A DNA stretch of 64,000 nt from Rhizobium sp. RM (GCF_013390595.1 NZ_JACAWV010000022.1:1116001-1180000); one strand, 5' to 3'; shown: positions 7,936 to 18,791, counted from the first letter of the stretch. Made by a program: numbers and translations. The notes: generated by a model from the sequence alone, not told the origin.

Positions 7936-8706
7936 ATGAGCATTCTCCGGAAATTCTCCCTTGAAAACCGCACAGCGATCATCACCGGCAGCGGACGCGG
8001 CCTCGGCTTCGAAATCGCCAAGGCCTTTGCCGAAGCTGGCGCCCATGTCTGGCTGACTGGTCGCAGTGTTGAGACGCTGGAAACAGCGGTCAAGTCCCTT
8101 CGCGAAGCAGGCGGCAAGGCCGATTATGCCGCTTTCGACATTGCCGACACGGCGGCAGGCGGCAGTCTCGTTCGGCGCGTCGTGGACGAGGCCGGACATC
8201 TCGACATTCTCGTCAACAATGTCGGCGCACGCGACCGCCGCCCTCTGGCCGAGTTCAATGACGAGGATATTCTCGACCTTATCCGCACCGACCTTACCTC
8301 TTCCATTTCGCTGTCTCGCGATGCTGCCGAAGCGATGAAGGCAAAGGCTTACGGGCGCATCATCACGATCACCTCCATCCTTGGCTACATGGTCAGACCA
8401 GGAGACGCGATCTACCCCGTCGCCAAACAGGGCCTCACAGGTTTGATGCGCTCCATCGCTGTAGAGTATGGAGCGCAGGGCATCACCAGCAATGCAATCT
8501 CGCCTGGCATGTTCGCCACGGAAACCAACGCCGCACTTGCCGAGAACCCTGAAATGATCGCTTTTGCCAAGCTACGCGTCCCGCTGGAACGCTGGGGCAA
8601 ACCTGATGAAATTGCCGGCGCGGCGCTGTTTCTGGCCAGCGACGCATCCTCTTTCGTCAATGGCCACGTATTGACGGTGGACGGCGGCATGTCGGTCCGG
8701 CTCTGA
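7936..8706 (+). CDS. SDR-family NAD(P)-dependent oxidoreductase
   Basis: A 256-residue classical short-chain dehydrogenase/reductase. The nucleotide-binding TGSGRGLG motif is near residues 18-25, the NNVGAR motif (usual NNAG) lies mid-protein, and the catalytic Tyr-x-x-x-Lys is in IYPVAKQGL. The C-terminal FLASDASSFVNGHVLTVDGG is the standard SDR ending and resembles gluconate 5-dehydrogenase/3-oxoacyl reductase types. It is a single gene with an AGGAAGGTG ribosome-binding site, after the glnII terminator and before the hybrid kinase. The substrate cannot be told from sequence. Confidence 0.88.
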   Translation: MSILRKFSLENRTAIITGSGRGLGFEIAKAFAEAGAHVWLTGRSVETLETAVKSLREAGGKADYAAFDIADTAAGGSLVRRVVDEAGHLDILVNNVGARDRRPLAEFNDEDILDLIRTDLTSSISLSRDAAEAMKAKAYGRIITITSILGYMVRPGDAIYPVAKQGLTGLMRSIAVEYGAQGITSNAISPGMFATETNAALAENPEMIAFAKLRVPLERWGKPDEIAGAALFLASDASSFVNGHVLTVDGGMSVRL

Positions 8707-8790
8707 CGCGGTATTCCCTTGCAAAAACGGCCCTTTCGCCCGAAAGTGCACAATTGAACATCACTTTCGAAAGAGCGCTGGTTTTTAGGC

Positions 8791-11700
8791 ATGGCCGCAC
8801 GGCAACGCATCATTCCCGTCAGGCGCGAATATAACCGTTGGGTCGCCAACCAGACGCTGGAAGACTACGCCCTGCGCTTCACGGCCAAAAGCGCGCGTCA
8901 GTTTTCGTCCAACCGCATCTCGCATACAGCCATCGGCGCGATTTCCTTTCTCGCGCTGGAGGCTATCGGCGGGGCCATCACCCTTTCCTACGGCACGACG
9001 AATGCCTTTTATGCGATTGTCGTCGCAGCAATCGCCATGCTCGCTGTTGGACTGCCGATCAGTCGCTACGCCATCCGCCATGGCGTCGACATCGATCTGC
9101 TGACGCGCGGTGCAAGTTTCGGCTACATCGGCTCAACGATTACCTCGCTGATCTACGCCGCCTTCACCTTCATGCTGTTCGCCATCGAAGCGTCGATCAT
9201 GTCTGGTGCGCTGGAACTGGCACTCGGGATTCCGCTCTGGATCGGCTACATCATTTCGGCCGTCATGGTCATTCCGCTCGTCACCCACGGCGTGCGCCTC
9301 ATCAGCCGTTTTCAGATCGTTACCCAACCCTTCTGGATCGTGCTGAACATCCTGCCGTTCATCTTCATCGCCGTCATGGACTGGGAGAAATTCGACCTCT
9401 GGCGTGCATTTTCCGGCATCCATCATGCCTCCGGACCGCCCGGAACCGTGGCTCCCTTCAACCTCGTCGAGTTTGGCGCAGCCTCTGCCGTCATTCTCGC
9501 GCTGATGTCACAAATCGGCGAGCAGGTGGACTTTTTGCGCTTCCTGCCCGCCGAAGGCCAGAGCCGGTTGCGTCACCGTATCGCTGTGTTCCTGGCCGGC
9601 TCCGGCTGGGTGCTCGTGGGCGTTCCGAAACTGCTGGCCGGATCCTTCCTCGTGGTCTTGACCTTCAGTTCCGGCATCTCCGTCGACCGTGCCGCCGATC
9701 CTGCGCAGATGTATCTGACTGCCTTCGGCTACATGATCCCCAATCACACGGCGGCAATGTTGCTCATGGTCGCCTTCGTCGTGGTGTCGCAGCTCAAGAT
9801 CAATGTGATGAACGCCTACGCGGGCTCACTTGCCTGGTCCAACTTCTTTTCCCGCCTCACCCACAGCCATCCGGGCCGCGTCGTGTGGCTGGTGTTCAAC
9901 GTGGCGATTGCCCTGTTGCTGATGGAACTCGGCATCTACCGTCTGCTGGAAGAAACCCTCGGCATTTTTTCCATCATCGCCATGGCCTGGCTATGTACCA
10001 TTTCGGCCGATCTTTTCGTCAACAAGCCGCTCGGCCTCGCCCCGCCCGGTATCGAGTTCAAGCGCGCTCATCTCTACGATATCAATCCGGTCGGCGTCGG
10101 CTCTATGGCGCTTTCGGCGACCATTGCCTTGATGGCGCATTTTGGTGTGTTCGGTAGTGTCGTCGCCTCGCTTGCCCCCTACCTCACCCTGATTGTCGCG
10201 TTCATCGCTTCCCCACTGATTGCCTGGGGAACGAAAGGAAAATTCTACCTGGCCCGCAAACCACGGCAGAAGTGGCATGAGGAAAGCTCGATCACCTGTT
10301 CGATCTGTGAACATCCATTCGAGCCAGAAGACATGGCATGGTGCCCGGCCTATGCCGCACCCATCTGTTCGTTGTGCTGTTCGCTGGACAGTCGTTGCCA
10401 CGATATGTGCAAGCCAAAGGCCAAGCTCAATTATCAGGTCGCCACCGTCGCGAAGTCCTTTCTGCCGGATGATCTGGTGGCAAAACTGGCGACGCGGCTC
10501 GGGCGATACGCCATGGCGGCCGCCATCGCCGTCACGACAATCGGCGTCATTCTGGCGCTGATCGCCCATCAGGTCGGCACCGCCTCTCCGGCAACGGCTG
10601 ACGTGGTGAACCGCACCATCCTCATCGTCTTTTTCGTCTTCGCCGTCATTGCCGGGATCGTCTGCTGGTTCCTGGTTCTCGCCCATGACAGCCGGGTGGT
10701 GGCGGAAGAGGAATCGTCACGACAGAACACGTTGCTGCTGAAAGAAATCGCCGCACACAAAAAAACCGACGCCGCTCTTCAGGATGCCAAGGAAACGGCC
10801 GAAGCCGCGAACCGCGCCAAGAGCCGTTACGTGGTGGGCCTCAGCCACGAATTGCGAACACCTCTCAATGCCGTCCTGGGTTACGCGCAAATCCTTGAGC
10901 GCGACGAAACGATCCCGCCGCCACGTCAGTCCGCAATCAGGGTCATCAGGCGTTCCGCCGATCATCTGTCCGGTCTGATCGATGGTTTGCTCGACATTTC
11001 CAAGATCGAAGCAGGCCGTCTGCAGGTCTATTCCAACGAAATCAACATTCAGGATTTTCTCGACCAGATCGTCGATATGTTTCGCCCGCAGGCACAGGCA
11101 AAGAGCCTGGAGTTCAAGCATGAGCGCGCCCGCAGCTTGCCGCAATATGTCCGAACCGACGAAAAACGCCTGCGCCAGATCCTCGTCAATCTGCTTTCCA
11201 ATGCCATCAAATTCACCGACGCGGGTGTCGTCACCTTTGATGTCGCTTATCGCAACCAGGTGGCAACCTTCACGGTAACAGATACCGGACGCGGCATTGC
11301 CGAAAAGGATTTGAGCCGCATCTACGAACCTTTCCAGCGTGGTGAGGCCGAAAGCGTTCGTCCCATGCCGGGGCTCGGCCTTGGTCTGACCATCACCCAG
11401 CTTCTGACCAATACGCTCGGCGGAGAAATCGCCGTGGCAAGCGAGAAAGACAAGGGGTCGACTTTCCGCGTCCGGCTGATGTTGTCAGCCATCGATCGAC
11501 CAAGCACTGCACCGGCAGCGGAAAAAACCATCCGCTCCTATTCCGGACCTCGCCGCACCATCGTTGTGGTCGATGACAACGAGGATCATCGCGAGCTGAT
11601 GCGGGAAGTGCTTGTACCGCTGGATTTCGTGGTCCTGACCGCACAGAGCGGGCCGGAATGCCTCACCCTGATTGAAGGCATCAAACCCGACCTTTTTCTC

Positions 11701-12192
11701 ATCGATATTTCCATGCCCGGCATGACCGGCTGGCAATTGGTATCGAAGCTGCGCGATGCCGGGCAGACAGCGCCTCTCATCATGCTTTCGGCCAATATCG
11801 GCGACGGAGCCATTGCCGGTGCGGGAGAGGACAACCACAACGACGCCATCGCCAAGCCGGTCGACATCCGCCAGCTTTGCGACAAGCTTGCCGTGCACCT
11901 CGGTCTGAAATGGATTTACGAGACGGATGCGCCAACCGTATTGGAAAAACCGATCAGGGCGCCAGTCATCAACCCTGGCGCGATCCATATTCAGGATTTG
12001 CAGCGCCTCGGCGAAATCGGCTACATACGCGGCATCGAAGCAAAACTCGCCGACCTTGCCCGCAATGAAGACAACCGGCCCTTCACGGAGGAACTGGGAG
12101 CCTATGTGCAGGCATTCGATCTCGCCGGATATGCGGATTTCCTCAGCGGCTTCGAAGACCGGGACAAAAACAGGAAAGAACGCAAGGCATGA
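8791..12192 (+). CDS. NCS1-permease-fused hybrid sensor histidine kinase
   Basis: A 1133-residue hybrid sensor. Residues about 1-490 are a full NCS1 (cytosine/purine/allantoin) permease-like membrane domain, with the family start VANQTLEDYALRFTAKSAR and about twelve hydrophobic segments. Residues 503-540 hold a cytosolic cluster of eight cysteines (C503, C506, C518, C526, C529, C530, C536, C540) resembling a metal-binding knuckle. Two more membrane helices (about 572-595 and 608-632) and a short coiled coil follow. The kinase core has H686 in SHELRTPLN, the N-box NLLSNAIKF, and DTGRG/GLGLGL boxes. A receiver domain carries D972 and K1022, and a C-terminal helical tail of about 90 residues follows. 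Its stop overlaps the next response-regulator gene by 4 nt. The ligand is unknown; a transported N-compound is a reasonable inference. Confidence 0.9.
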   Translation: MAARQRIIPVRREYNRWVANQTLEDYALRFTAKSARQFSSNRISHTAIGAISFLALEAIGGAITLSYGTTNAFYAIVVAAIAMLAVGLPISRYAIRHGVDIDLLTRGASFGYIGSTITSLIYAAFTFMLFAIEASIMSGALELALGIPLWIGYIISAVMVIPLVTHGVRLISRFQIVTQPFWIVLNILPFIFIAVMDWEKFDLWRAFSGIHHASGPPGTVAPFNLVEFGAASAVILALMSQIGEQVDFLRFLPAEGQSRLRHRIAVFLAGSGWVLVGVPKLLAGSFLVVLTFSSGISVDRAADPAQMYLTAFGYMIPNHTAAMLLMVAFVVVSQLKINVMNAYAGSLAWSNFFSRLTHSHPGRVVWLVFNVAIALLLMELGIYRLLEETLGIFSIIAMAWLCTISADLFVNKPLGLAPPGIEFKRAHLYDINPVGVGSMALSATIALMAHFGVFGSVVASLAPYLTLIVAFIASPLIAWGTKGKFYLARKPRQKWHEESSITCSICEHPFEPEDMAWCPAYAAPICSLCCSLDSRCHDMCKPKAKLNYQVATVAKSFLPDDLVAKLATRLGRYAMAAAIAVTTIGVILALIAHQVGTASPATADVVNRTILIVFFVFAVIAGIVCWFLVLAHDSRVVAEEESSRQNTLLLKEIAAHKKTDAALQDAKETAEAANRAKSRYVVGLSHELRTPLNAVLGYAQILERDETIPPPRQSAIRVIRRSADHLSGLIDGLLDISKIEAGRLQVYSNEINIQDFLDQIVDMFRPQAQAKSLEFKHERARSLPQYVRTDEKRLRQILVNLLSNAIKFTDAGVVTFDVAYRNQVATFTVTDTGRGIAEKDLSRIYEPFQRGEAESVRPMPGLGLGLTITQLLTNTLGGEIAVASEKDKGSTFRVRLMLSAIDRPSTAPAAEKTIRSYSGPRRTIVVVDDNEDHRELMREVLVPLDFVVLTAQSGPECLTLIEGIKPDLFLIDISMPGMTGWQLVSKLRDAGQTAPLIMLSANIGDGAIAGAGEDNHNDAIAKPVDIRQLCDKLAVHLGLKWIYETDAPTVLEKPIRAPVINPGAIHIQDLQRLGEIGYIRGIEAKLADLARNEDNRPFTEELGAYVQAFDLAGYADFLSGFEDRDKNRKERKA

Positions 12193-13118
12193 GCGAACCG
12201 TCGACGGCGCACCCCAGAGATATCGTGCTTCTGGTCGATGACAGCCCGGAAGCCCTCGGTTTCCTGACCGAAGCCCTGGAGCAATCCGGCTTCTCGGCAC
12301 TGATTGCAACATCGGGGCAAGCGGCGCTGAACATTGCCGAACGTATTACGCCCGACATCATTTTGCTCGATGCCGTCATGCCGAACATGGACGGTTTCGA
12401 GACGTGCCGCCGCCTGAAGTCCAACGCTGCGGTGGCACAAGTGCCGGTGATTTTCATGACCGGACTGACCGAAACCGAACATGTCGTGCGAGCGCTGGAA
12501 TCCGGCGGTGTCGATTATCTGACCAAGCCGATCAACATCGATGAGTTGCGTGCCCGTATCCGCGTTCATCTTTCGAACGCCCGCTCGGCACAAAGCGCCC
12601 GCGTGGCGCTCGACGCCGCTGGTCGCCATCTGCTTGCGGTGCGCGCCAGCGGTGCGATCCATTGGTCCACACCGCAAGCGACACGGCTCGTCAATGCCGC
12701 GACCGGTCGCGATGACGGGCTTGAGATCATCGTCAGCCATATCGCCGGCTGGCTTGCCGATCGGGCCACCGTCGACACAGGCCGCGACACGCCTTTGACG
12801 ATCACGCAAGCCGGACGCCCTGCCCTGCAGCTATCTTTTCTTGGGGCCATGGGACCGGACGAATATCTGTTCCGTCTGACAGCCGCGAACGAGAAATCGG
12901 GCGATCATCTTCTGAAAGAACATTTTGCGCTGACGGCCCGCGAATCCGAGGTGCTCTTGTGGATCGCCAAGGGCAAATCCAACCGCGATATCGGCGATAT
13001 TCTCGGTCTCTCCGCGCGTACCGTGAACAAGCACCTGGAACAGATCTACGTCAAACTCGGCGTCGAAAACCGTGCGTCAGCAGCCGTAAAGGCAGCTCAC
13101 ATCCTGCATCAGGGATGA
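12189..13118 (+). CDS. Two-component response regulator, LuxR/NarL type with unusual middle domain
   Basis: A 309-residue transcription factor coupled to the hybrid kinase by an ATGA overlap. The N-terminal receiver has acidic residues in VDDSPEA and the phospho-acceptor D61 in LLDAVMPNMDG, with the conserved Lys in LTKPIN. Residues about 245-305 are a LuxR-type helix-turn-helix (LTARESEVLLWIAKGKSNRDI). Between them is an about 110-residue domain I do not recognise, which may be PAS-like. It is the likely output of the kinase by a phosphorelay. Target genes are unknown. Confidence 0.9.
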   Translation: MSEPSTAHPRDIVLLVDDSPEALGFLTEALEQSGFSALIATSGQAALNIAERITPDIILLDAVMPNMDGFETCRRLKSNAAVAQVPVIFMTGLTETEHVVRALESGGVDYLTKPINIDELRARIRVHLSNARSAQSARVALDAAGRHLLAVRASGAIHWSTPQATRLVNAATGRDDGLEIIVSHIAGWLADRATVDTGRDTPLTITQAGRPALQLSFLGAMGPDEYLFRLTAANEKSGDHLLKEHFALTARESEVLLWIAKGKSNRDIGDILGLSARTVNKHLEQIYVKLGVENRASAAVKAAHILHQG

Positions 13119-13136
13119 GCACGACTTGGGCGATAC

Positions 13137-13910
13137 CTAAGCCGTCATGCCCTCGGCAATGAAATCCGGATTGGCAAGCGCATCCTCGCCTTCGCCCCTC
13201 ACCTCATAGGCAAGCGGACGACCCGAACAATCGAGTGTTCTGCCACCGGCGGCACGCAGCACCGCATCGCCTGCTGCCGTATCCCACATCATGGTGCGGC
13301 TGAAACGCGGATAAATGTCGGCCACACCCTCTGCCAGAAGACAGAACTTCAGCGACGAGCCAACCGAAACGCAATCCTTGAGGCCATGTTCGGCCACGAA
13401 GGCTTCCGTCTTTGCAGTACAATGCGAACGGCTGATCAATGCCACTGGCGAGGCCGCCCGCATGCGGGCGCGAATGGCATGGCGCGCTTCAATCGCACCT
13501 TCCGTTGACACCGTCAGCTTCTCCGCATTTTGGTCTTCACCGGTCCACGCTTGTCCCCGGCAAGGCGCGTAAACAACGCCCGCAACAGGAACGCCATTGC
13601 GGATCAGCGCGATATTGACGGTAAAATCGTCCTTGCCGGCGATGAATTCCTTCGTTCCATCCAGCGGATCGACAAGAAAAAACTGCTCGGCAATCTCTGG
13701 AACGGCACCATTGGAAACCGCTTCTTCCGCAATAACTGGAATATCGGGAAAGTTGCGCGCCAGCGCTTCCAGAATGATCGTTTCCGCCCGCTGATCGGCC
13801 TCCGTTACCGGCGAACAGTCGTTCTTATAGGAGACATTTGGGCCGGCCTTGTGCACTGCCATAATGGCTTGCCCGGCATCAAGTGCGGCCTGCGTCAATA
13901 TCTCGATCAT
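13137..13910 (-). CDS. cysQ: 3'(2'),5'-bisphosphate nucleotidase CysQ
   Basis: Removes phosphate from 3'-phosphoadenosine 5'-phosphate, recycling the by-product of sulfate assimilation. It belongs to the inositol-monophosphatase fold: metal ligands appear in AEEAVSNG, in DPLDGTKEF (the D-P-L-D-G-T signature) and in WDTAAGDAVLRAAGG. From the ATG at 13910 it is 257 residues, the family length, with AAGGG 7 nt upstream. An in-frame GTG at 14030 has an excellent AAGGAG site and would add 40 residues, so the true start is open. It converges with the response regulator. Confidence 0.9.
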   Translation of the reverse strand: MIEILTQAALDAGQAIMAVHKAGPNVSYKNDCSPVTEADQRAETIILEALARNFPDIPVIAEEAVSNGAVPEIAEQFFLVDPLDGTKEFIAGKDDFTVNIALIRNGVPVAGVVYAPCRGQAWTGEDQNAEKLTVSTEGAIEARHAIRARMRAASPVALISRSHCTAKTEAFVAEHGLKDCVSVGSSLKFCLLAEGVADIYPRFSRTMMWDTAAGDAVLRAAGGRTLDCSGRPLAYEVRGEGEDALANPDFIAEGMTA

Positions 13911-14320
13911 CCGTGAGCCCTTGTCAGTTTCGGGGCGCGTCAATACGTGCGGCACCGGCACCCCATTCGCGATGCGGTCGGCAAGGGCAGAAGCCGTTTG
14001 CGCTTTGTTTGTGGACCCTGACGCTGCCACTTTCGCTACTCCTTTGCAAACGCCCCGTCAAATAGTGGCATTTGGAATTCTATAAATAAGCATTTACCCG
14101 CCATTTTTTCAGCATTTCCTGCCAAAATCATGATCCATTTGATCGGGAAGCAGGCAGTGCGTGTGGAAATTCTAAATATTGTGCAGAAACGCGGGTTTTT
14201 GACTTCACATTTCCACCGAACACGATAAGGGTTTGAGAATGGGGGCGGCGCAATAAGTTTTCCCCCATAATTAACATAAACGAGGCGTGGCTCAGTAGAG
14301 GCCATACCCGGGGGAAAGAC
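13911..14320. other. Control region between cysQ and livH
   Basis: About 290 bp of AT-richer DNA lie between the possible upstream GTG start of cysQ (14030) and livH. A TTGACT at about 14199 with a weak ACGATA 17 bp later could be the livH promoter. A small inverted repeat TGGGGG...CCCCCA spans about 14240-14270. I see no open frame with coding character. Whether 13911-14030 codes for a CysQ extension is unresolved. Confidence 0.4.
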
Positions 14321-15223
<903 letters not shown>

Positions 15224-15226
15224 GTC

Positions 15227-16624
15227 ATGGCCAATATTGTTTCAGACAAAGAAGAGCCGAACAACGCCATCCTGGCCACGGCCGTCAAGGAAGGCCTCAT
15301 CGCAGGCGCCGTGGCGCTCGGGATGTTCATCCTCTACGTCGGCATCATCACCTATCAGGACATCAACAACCAGTTGATCTGGGGCACACGCTGGGGGCTT
15401 CTGGCTATCTTCGTCGGCATAGCCGCTCTCGGACGTTTCCTGATGGTTGGTTTTGTCCAGCCGCATCTCGATCGCCGCAAGCTTGCCAAAGCAAAGAAAG
15501 GCATTCTTGAAATTTCTGAAGAGAAGGGCTTTTTCCATCGGCACTTCCTCAAGATTGCTCTGGCCGTCCTGCTGCTCTACCCGATTGTTGCCGTTCAGCT
15601 TTTCGGCTTCCAGGGCTCACTGAAATACGTCGACAACTTCGGCATCCAGATCCTCATCTACGTCATGTTGGCCTGGGGTTTGAACATCGTCGTTGGCCTC
15701 GCTGGCCTGCTCGATCTCGGTTACGTGGCGTTTTACGCCGTCGGCGCCTATTCCTACGCCCTGCTTTCGAGCTATTTCGGCCTGTCTTTCTGGGTGCTGC
15801 TGCCGATGGCCGGTATCCTGGCTGGTTTCTGGGGTATCATCCTCGGCTTCCCCGTGCTCAGACTGCGCGGTGACTACCTTGCCATCGTGACGCTGGCCTT
15901 CGGTGAAATCATCCGACTTGTGCTTCTGAACTGGACCGAGGTTACCAAAGGCACCTTTGGTATCTCCGGCATTGCAAAGGCTTCGGTGTTCGGCATCTGG
16001 TCTTTCGACGTTGGTGCTCCGAACAACTTCGCCAAGGCCTTCGGCCTGTCGATGTCGTCGGCTTACTACAAGATCTTCCTGTTCTACGTCATTCTGCTGC
16101 TGTGCATGCTGACGGCCTATGTCACGATCAAGTTGCGCCGCATGCCGATCGGTCGTGCATGGGAAGCATTGCGTGAGGACGAGATTGCCTGCCGCTCGCT
16201 TGGCATCAACACCGTCATCACCAAACTGACGGCCTTTGCGACAGGCGCGATGTTCGGCGGTTTCGCAGGCTCGTTCTTTGCAGCCCGCCAGGGTTTCGTA
16301 TCGCCGGAAAGCTTCGTCTTCCTCGAATCCGCCGTCATCCTCGCCATCGTCGTTCTCGGCGGTATGGGATCGCTGACGGGGATCGCGATTGCTGCCTTCG
16401 TCATGGTTGGCGGTACCGAGGCACTGCGTGAAATGGAGTTCCTGAAGCATGTCTTCGGGCCTGACTTCACTCCGGAACTCTATCGCATGCTGCTGTTCGG
16501 CCTCGCCATGGTCATCGTCATGCTGTTCAAGCCGCGCGGCTTTGTCGGCTCACGCGAACCGACGGCCTTCCTGAAGGAGCGCAAGGCCGTTTCCGGAAGC
16601 TTTACCAAGGAAGGTCACGGCTGA
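15227..16624 (+). CDS. livM: Branched-chain amino acid ABC permease LivM
   Basis: Partner permease of LivH. At 465 residues it is longer than a minimal LivM because of an about 100-residue N-terminal extension with two membrane helices and a charged loop ([25 protein letters not shown]). The core has [27 protein letters not shown] and [21 protein letters not shown]. The stop codon TGA overlaps the livG start by one base. Confidence 0.94.
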   Translation: MANIVSDKEEPNNAILATAVKEGLIAGAVALGMFILYVGIITYQDINNQLIWGTRWGLLAIFVGIAALGRFLMVGFVQPHLDRRKLAKAKKGILEISEEKGFFHRHFLKIALAVLLLYPIVAVQLFGFQGSLKYVDNFGIQILIYVMLAWGLNIVVGLAGLLDLGYVAFYAVGAYSYALLSSYFGLSFWVLLPMAGILAGFWGIILGFPVLRLRGDYLAIVTLAFGEIIRLVLLNWTEVTKGTFGISGIAKASVFGIWSFDVGAPNNFAKAFGLSMSSAYYKIFLFYVILLLCMLTAYVTIKLRRMPIGRAWEALREDEIACRSLGINTVITKLTAFATGAMFGGFAGSFFAARQGFVSPESFVFLESAVILAIVVLGGMGSLTGIAIAAFVMVGGTEALREMEFLKHVFGPDFTPELYRMLLFGLAMVIVMLFKPRGFVGSREPTAFLKERKAVSGSFTKEGHG

Positions 16625-17502
16625 TGACCTCCGGGACGACGACTATGACATCCAATGCAACTGGCGATACGATCCTCAAGGTCGAGCATCTCTCTATGAA
16701 GTTCGGCGGCCTGATGGCCATCAACGACTTCTCCTTTGAAGCAAAGCGCGGTGATATCACCGCGCTGATCGGACCAAACGGCGCAGGAAAGACCACAGTC
16801 TTCAACTGCGTTACCGGTTTCTACAAACCGACGATGGGCATGATCACGATGCGCCGCGCCAATGGCGAGACGCACCTTCTCGAACGTCTGCCCGACTTCG
16901 AGATCACCAAGAAAGCCAAGGTGGCACGTACCTTCCAGAACATCCGCCTGTTTTCCGGCCTGACAGTTCTGGAAAACCTGCTGGTGGCACAACACAATGC
17001 CCTGATGAAAGCCTCCGGTTATACCGTGCTTGGCCTCCTGGGCTTGCCGGCCTACAGGCGGGCAGCCGACGCGGCGATTGAAAAGGCAAAGTACTGGCTG
17101 GAAAAAGCCGATCTGGTCGAGCGCGCCGACGATCCCGCCGGTGACCTTCCCTATGGTGCACAGCGTCGCCTGGAAATTGCCCGTGCGATGTGCACCGAAC
17201 CGGAACTTCTCTGCCTCGATGAGCCAGCCGCCGGCCTCAACCCAAAGGAATCGCTGACACTCAATGCGCTGCTTCGCGGTATTCGCAACGAGGGAACATC
17301 GCTGCTCCTGATCGAGCACGACATGTCCGTGGTCATGGAAATCTCCGACCACGTCGTCGTTCTCGAATACGGTCAGAAGATTTCGGATGGCACACCGGAG
17401 CATGTGAAGCACGACCCGAAGGTCATTGCCGCCTATCTCGGGGTCGAGGATGATGAAGTGGAAGACGTGATTGCAGAAGAACTCGACGGGGGAGCGGCCT
17501 GA
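16624..17502 (+). CDS. livG: Branched-chain amino acid ABC ATP-binding protein LivG
   Basis: ATPase of the importer, 292 residues. Walker A is GPNGAGKTT (about residues 56-64). The family hallmark KVARTFQNIRLFSGLTVLENLLVAQH is present. The signature is the LivG variant LPYGAQRRLEIARAM, followed by Walker B LLCLDEPAAGLNP and H-loop LLIEHDMSVVM. Another ATG eight codons in could be the start, since the first residues are low-complexity Thr/Ser. It is translationally coupled to both neighbours. Confidence 0.94.
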   Translation: MTSGTTTMTSNATGDTILKVEHLSMKFGGLMAINDFSFEAKRGDITALIGPNGAGKTTVFNCVTGFYKPTMGMITMRRANGETHLLERLPDFEITKKAKVARTFQNIRLFSGLTVLENLLVAQHNALMKASGYTVLGLLGLPAYRRAADAAIEKAKYWLEKADLVERADDPAGDLPYGAQRRLEIARAMCTEPELLCLDEPAAGLNPKESLTLNALLRGIRNEGTSLLLIEHDMSVVMEISDHVVVLEYGQKISDGTPEHVKHDPKVIAAYLGVEDDEVEDVIAEELDGGAA

Positions 17503-18230
17503 TGACCGGTGAATCCCTTCTCAAGGTTCAGGGTGTCGAAACCTATTACGGCAACATTCGTGCACTGGCCGGTGTCGACGTCGAGGTGAACAAGGGTGAG
17601 ATCGTCAGCCTTATCGGCGCCAACGGCGCCGGCAAGTCGACGCTGATGATGACCATCTGCGGCAGCCCGCAGGCCCGCACCGGGCAAATCACCTTTGATG
17701 GTGAGGACATCACCCGTCTGCCAACGCATCTGATCGCCCGCAAACGCATCGCTCAGTCGCCGGAAGGCCGCCGCATTTTTCCGCGCATGACCGTGCTGGA
17801 AAACCTGCAAATGGGCGCAAATCTCGACAACCTCAAATACTTCAAGGAGGACGTCGAGAAAATCTTCGTGATGTTCCCTCGCTTGAAGGAGCGTCAGAGC
17901 CAGCGTGGCGGCACGCTCTCGGGCGGTGAGCAGCAGATGCTGTCGATCGGTCGTGCACTGATGGCAAGGCCAAAGCTCTTGCTTCTCGACGAGCCATCGC
18001 TTGGTCTGGCGCCACTGATCGTCAAGGGCATCTTCGAGGCAATCAAGAAGCTCAACCAGGAAGAAGGCCTGACTGTCTTCCTCGTGGAGCAGAATGCCTT
18101 CGCCGCACTCAAGCTTTCCGACCGCGCCTATGTCATGGTCAACGGCAAGGTGACGATGAGCGGTTCTGGTAAAGAACTGCTTGCCAATCCGGAAGTACGC
18201 GCCGCCTATCTTGAAGGCGGACGTCACTGA
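17502..18230 (+). CDS. livF: Branched-chain amino acid ABC ATP-binding protein LivF
   Basis: Second ATPase (242 residues). Walker A GANGAGKST is at about residues 39-47, the LivF hallmark SPEGRRIFPRMTVLENLQMGA follows, and LSGGEQQMLSIGRALMARPKLLLLDEPSLGLAP carries the signature and Walker B. Overlaps livG by one base. About 170 nt of non-coding DNA separate it from the next small gene. Confidence 0.94.
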   Translation: MTGESLLKVQGVETYYGNIRALAGVDVEVNKGEIVSLIGANGAGKSTLMMTICGSPQARTGQITFDGEDITRLPTHLIARKRIAQSPEGRRIFPRMTVLENLQMGANLDNLKYFKEDVEKIFVMFPRLKERQSQRGGTLSGGEQQMLSIGRALMARPKLLLLDEPSLGLAPLIVKGIFEAIKKLNQEEGLTVFLVEQNAFAALKLSDRAYVMVNGKVTMSGSGKELLANPEVRAAYLEGGRH

Positions 18231-18398
18231 AAGATTTTACTTGCGCCGGAGATTTTGCGGCGCAAAACTACACATGGCGTTCCGCAAATCACCAAAGAGT
18301 TGCGGAACGTAAACAACAAAAATGCCTGCCGGAAAAACGGTGGGACGCTCAAAAATGGCAGGGCCGGAACGTCGCCTCCGGTACTGATGGGGAAAGAA

Positions 18399-18752
18399 AT
18401 GCAGGGCCTTTTTTTCGAGACCGATAACGGTGTCCGTTACATTCTGCGCGCTCTGGTTGTCATCCTTGGCTTCTGGACAGCCTGGCGAACAGGCAAGTCC
18501 GTTGCCGATGGCTGGGGCAGCTACACGCGGGTGGTCATCTACACGCTGGCGCTTGGCCTTGCCTTGCGCTTTCTGCACCACGCGCTTTTCAACGGACCGT
18601 TCCTGAACGGTTTCTACTACATCCTGGACGTGGCTCTCCTGCTGGTATTTTCCAGCGCCGGATTCCGCGTTCGCCGGACAAGCCAGATGGTGAATAATTA
18701 CTATTGGCTCTACGACAGAAGTTCGGCTTTTTCCTACAAGAAGAAAGATTGA
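18399..18752 (+). CDS. Small integral membrane protein in the liv operon (DUF6867-like)
   Basis: A 117-residue protein with two or three hydrophobic helices (about residues 11-28, 40-58 and 67-86) and a basic C-terminal tail ending SYKKKD. It sits between livF and the livK-type binding protein in the same direction. The ATG at 18399 follows GGGGAAAG; an open frame reaching back to 18255 lacks coding character. The family has no assigned function. The position suggests an accessory or regulatory part of the Liv importer, which is inference. Confidence 0.75.
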   Translation: MQGLFFETDNGVRYILRALVVILGFWTAWRTGKSVADGWGSYTRVVIYTLALGLALRFLHHALFNGPFLNGFYYILDVALLLVFSSAGFRVRRTSQMVNNYYWLYDRSSAFSYKKKD

Positions 18753-18791
18753 CAGTCAGATTTTTCTGGCTGCACAATACTCGTTAGAGTG

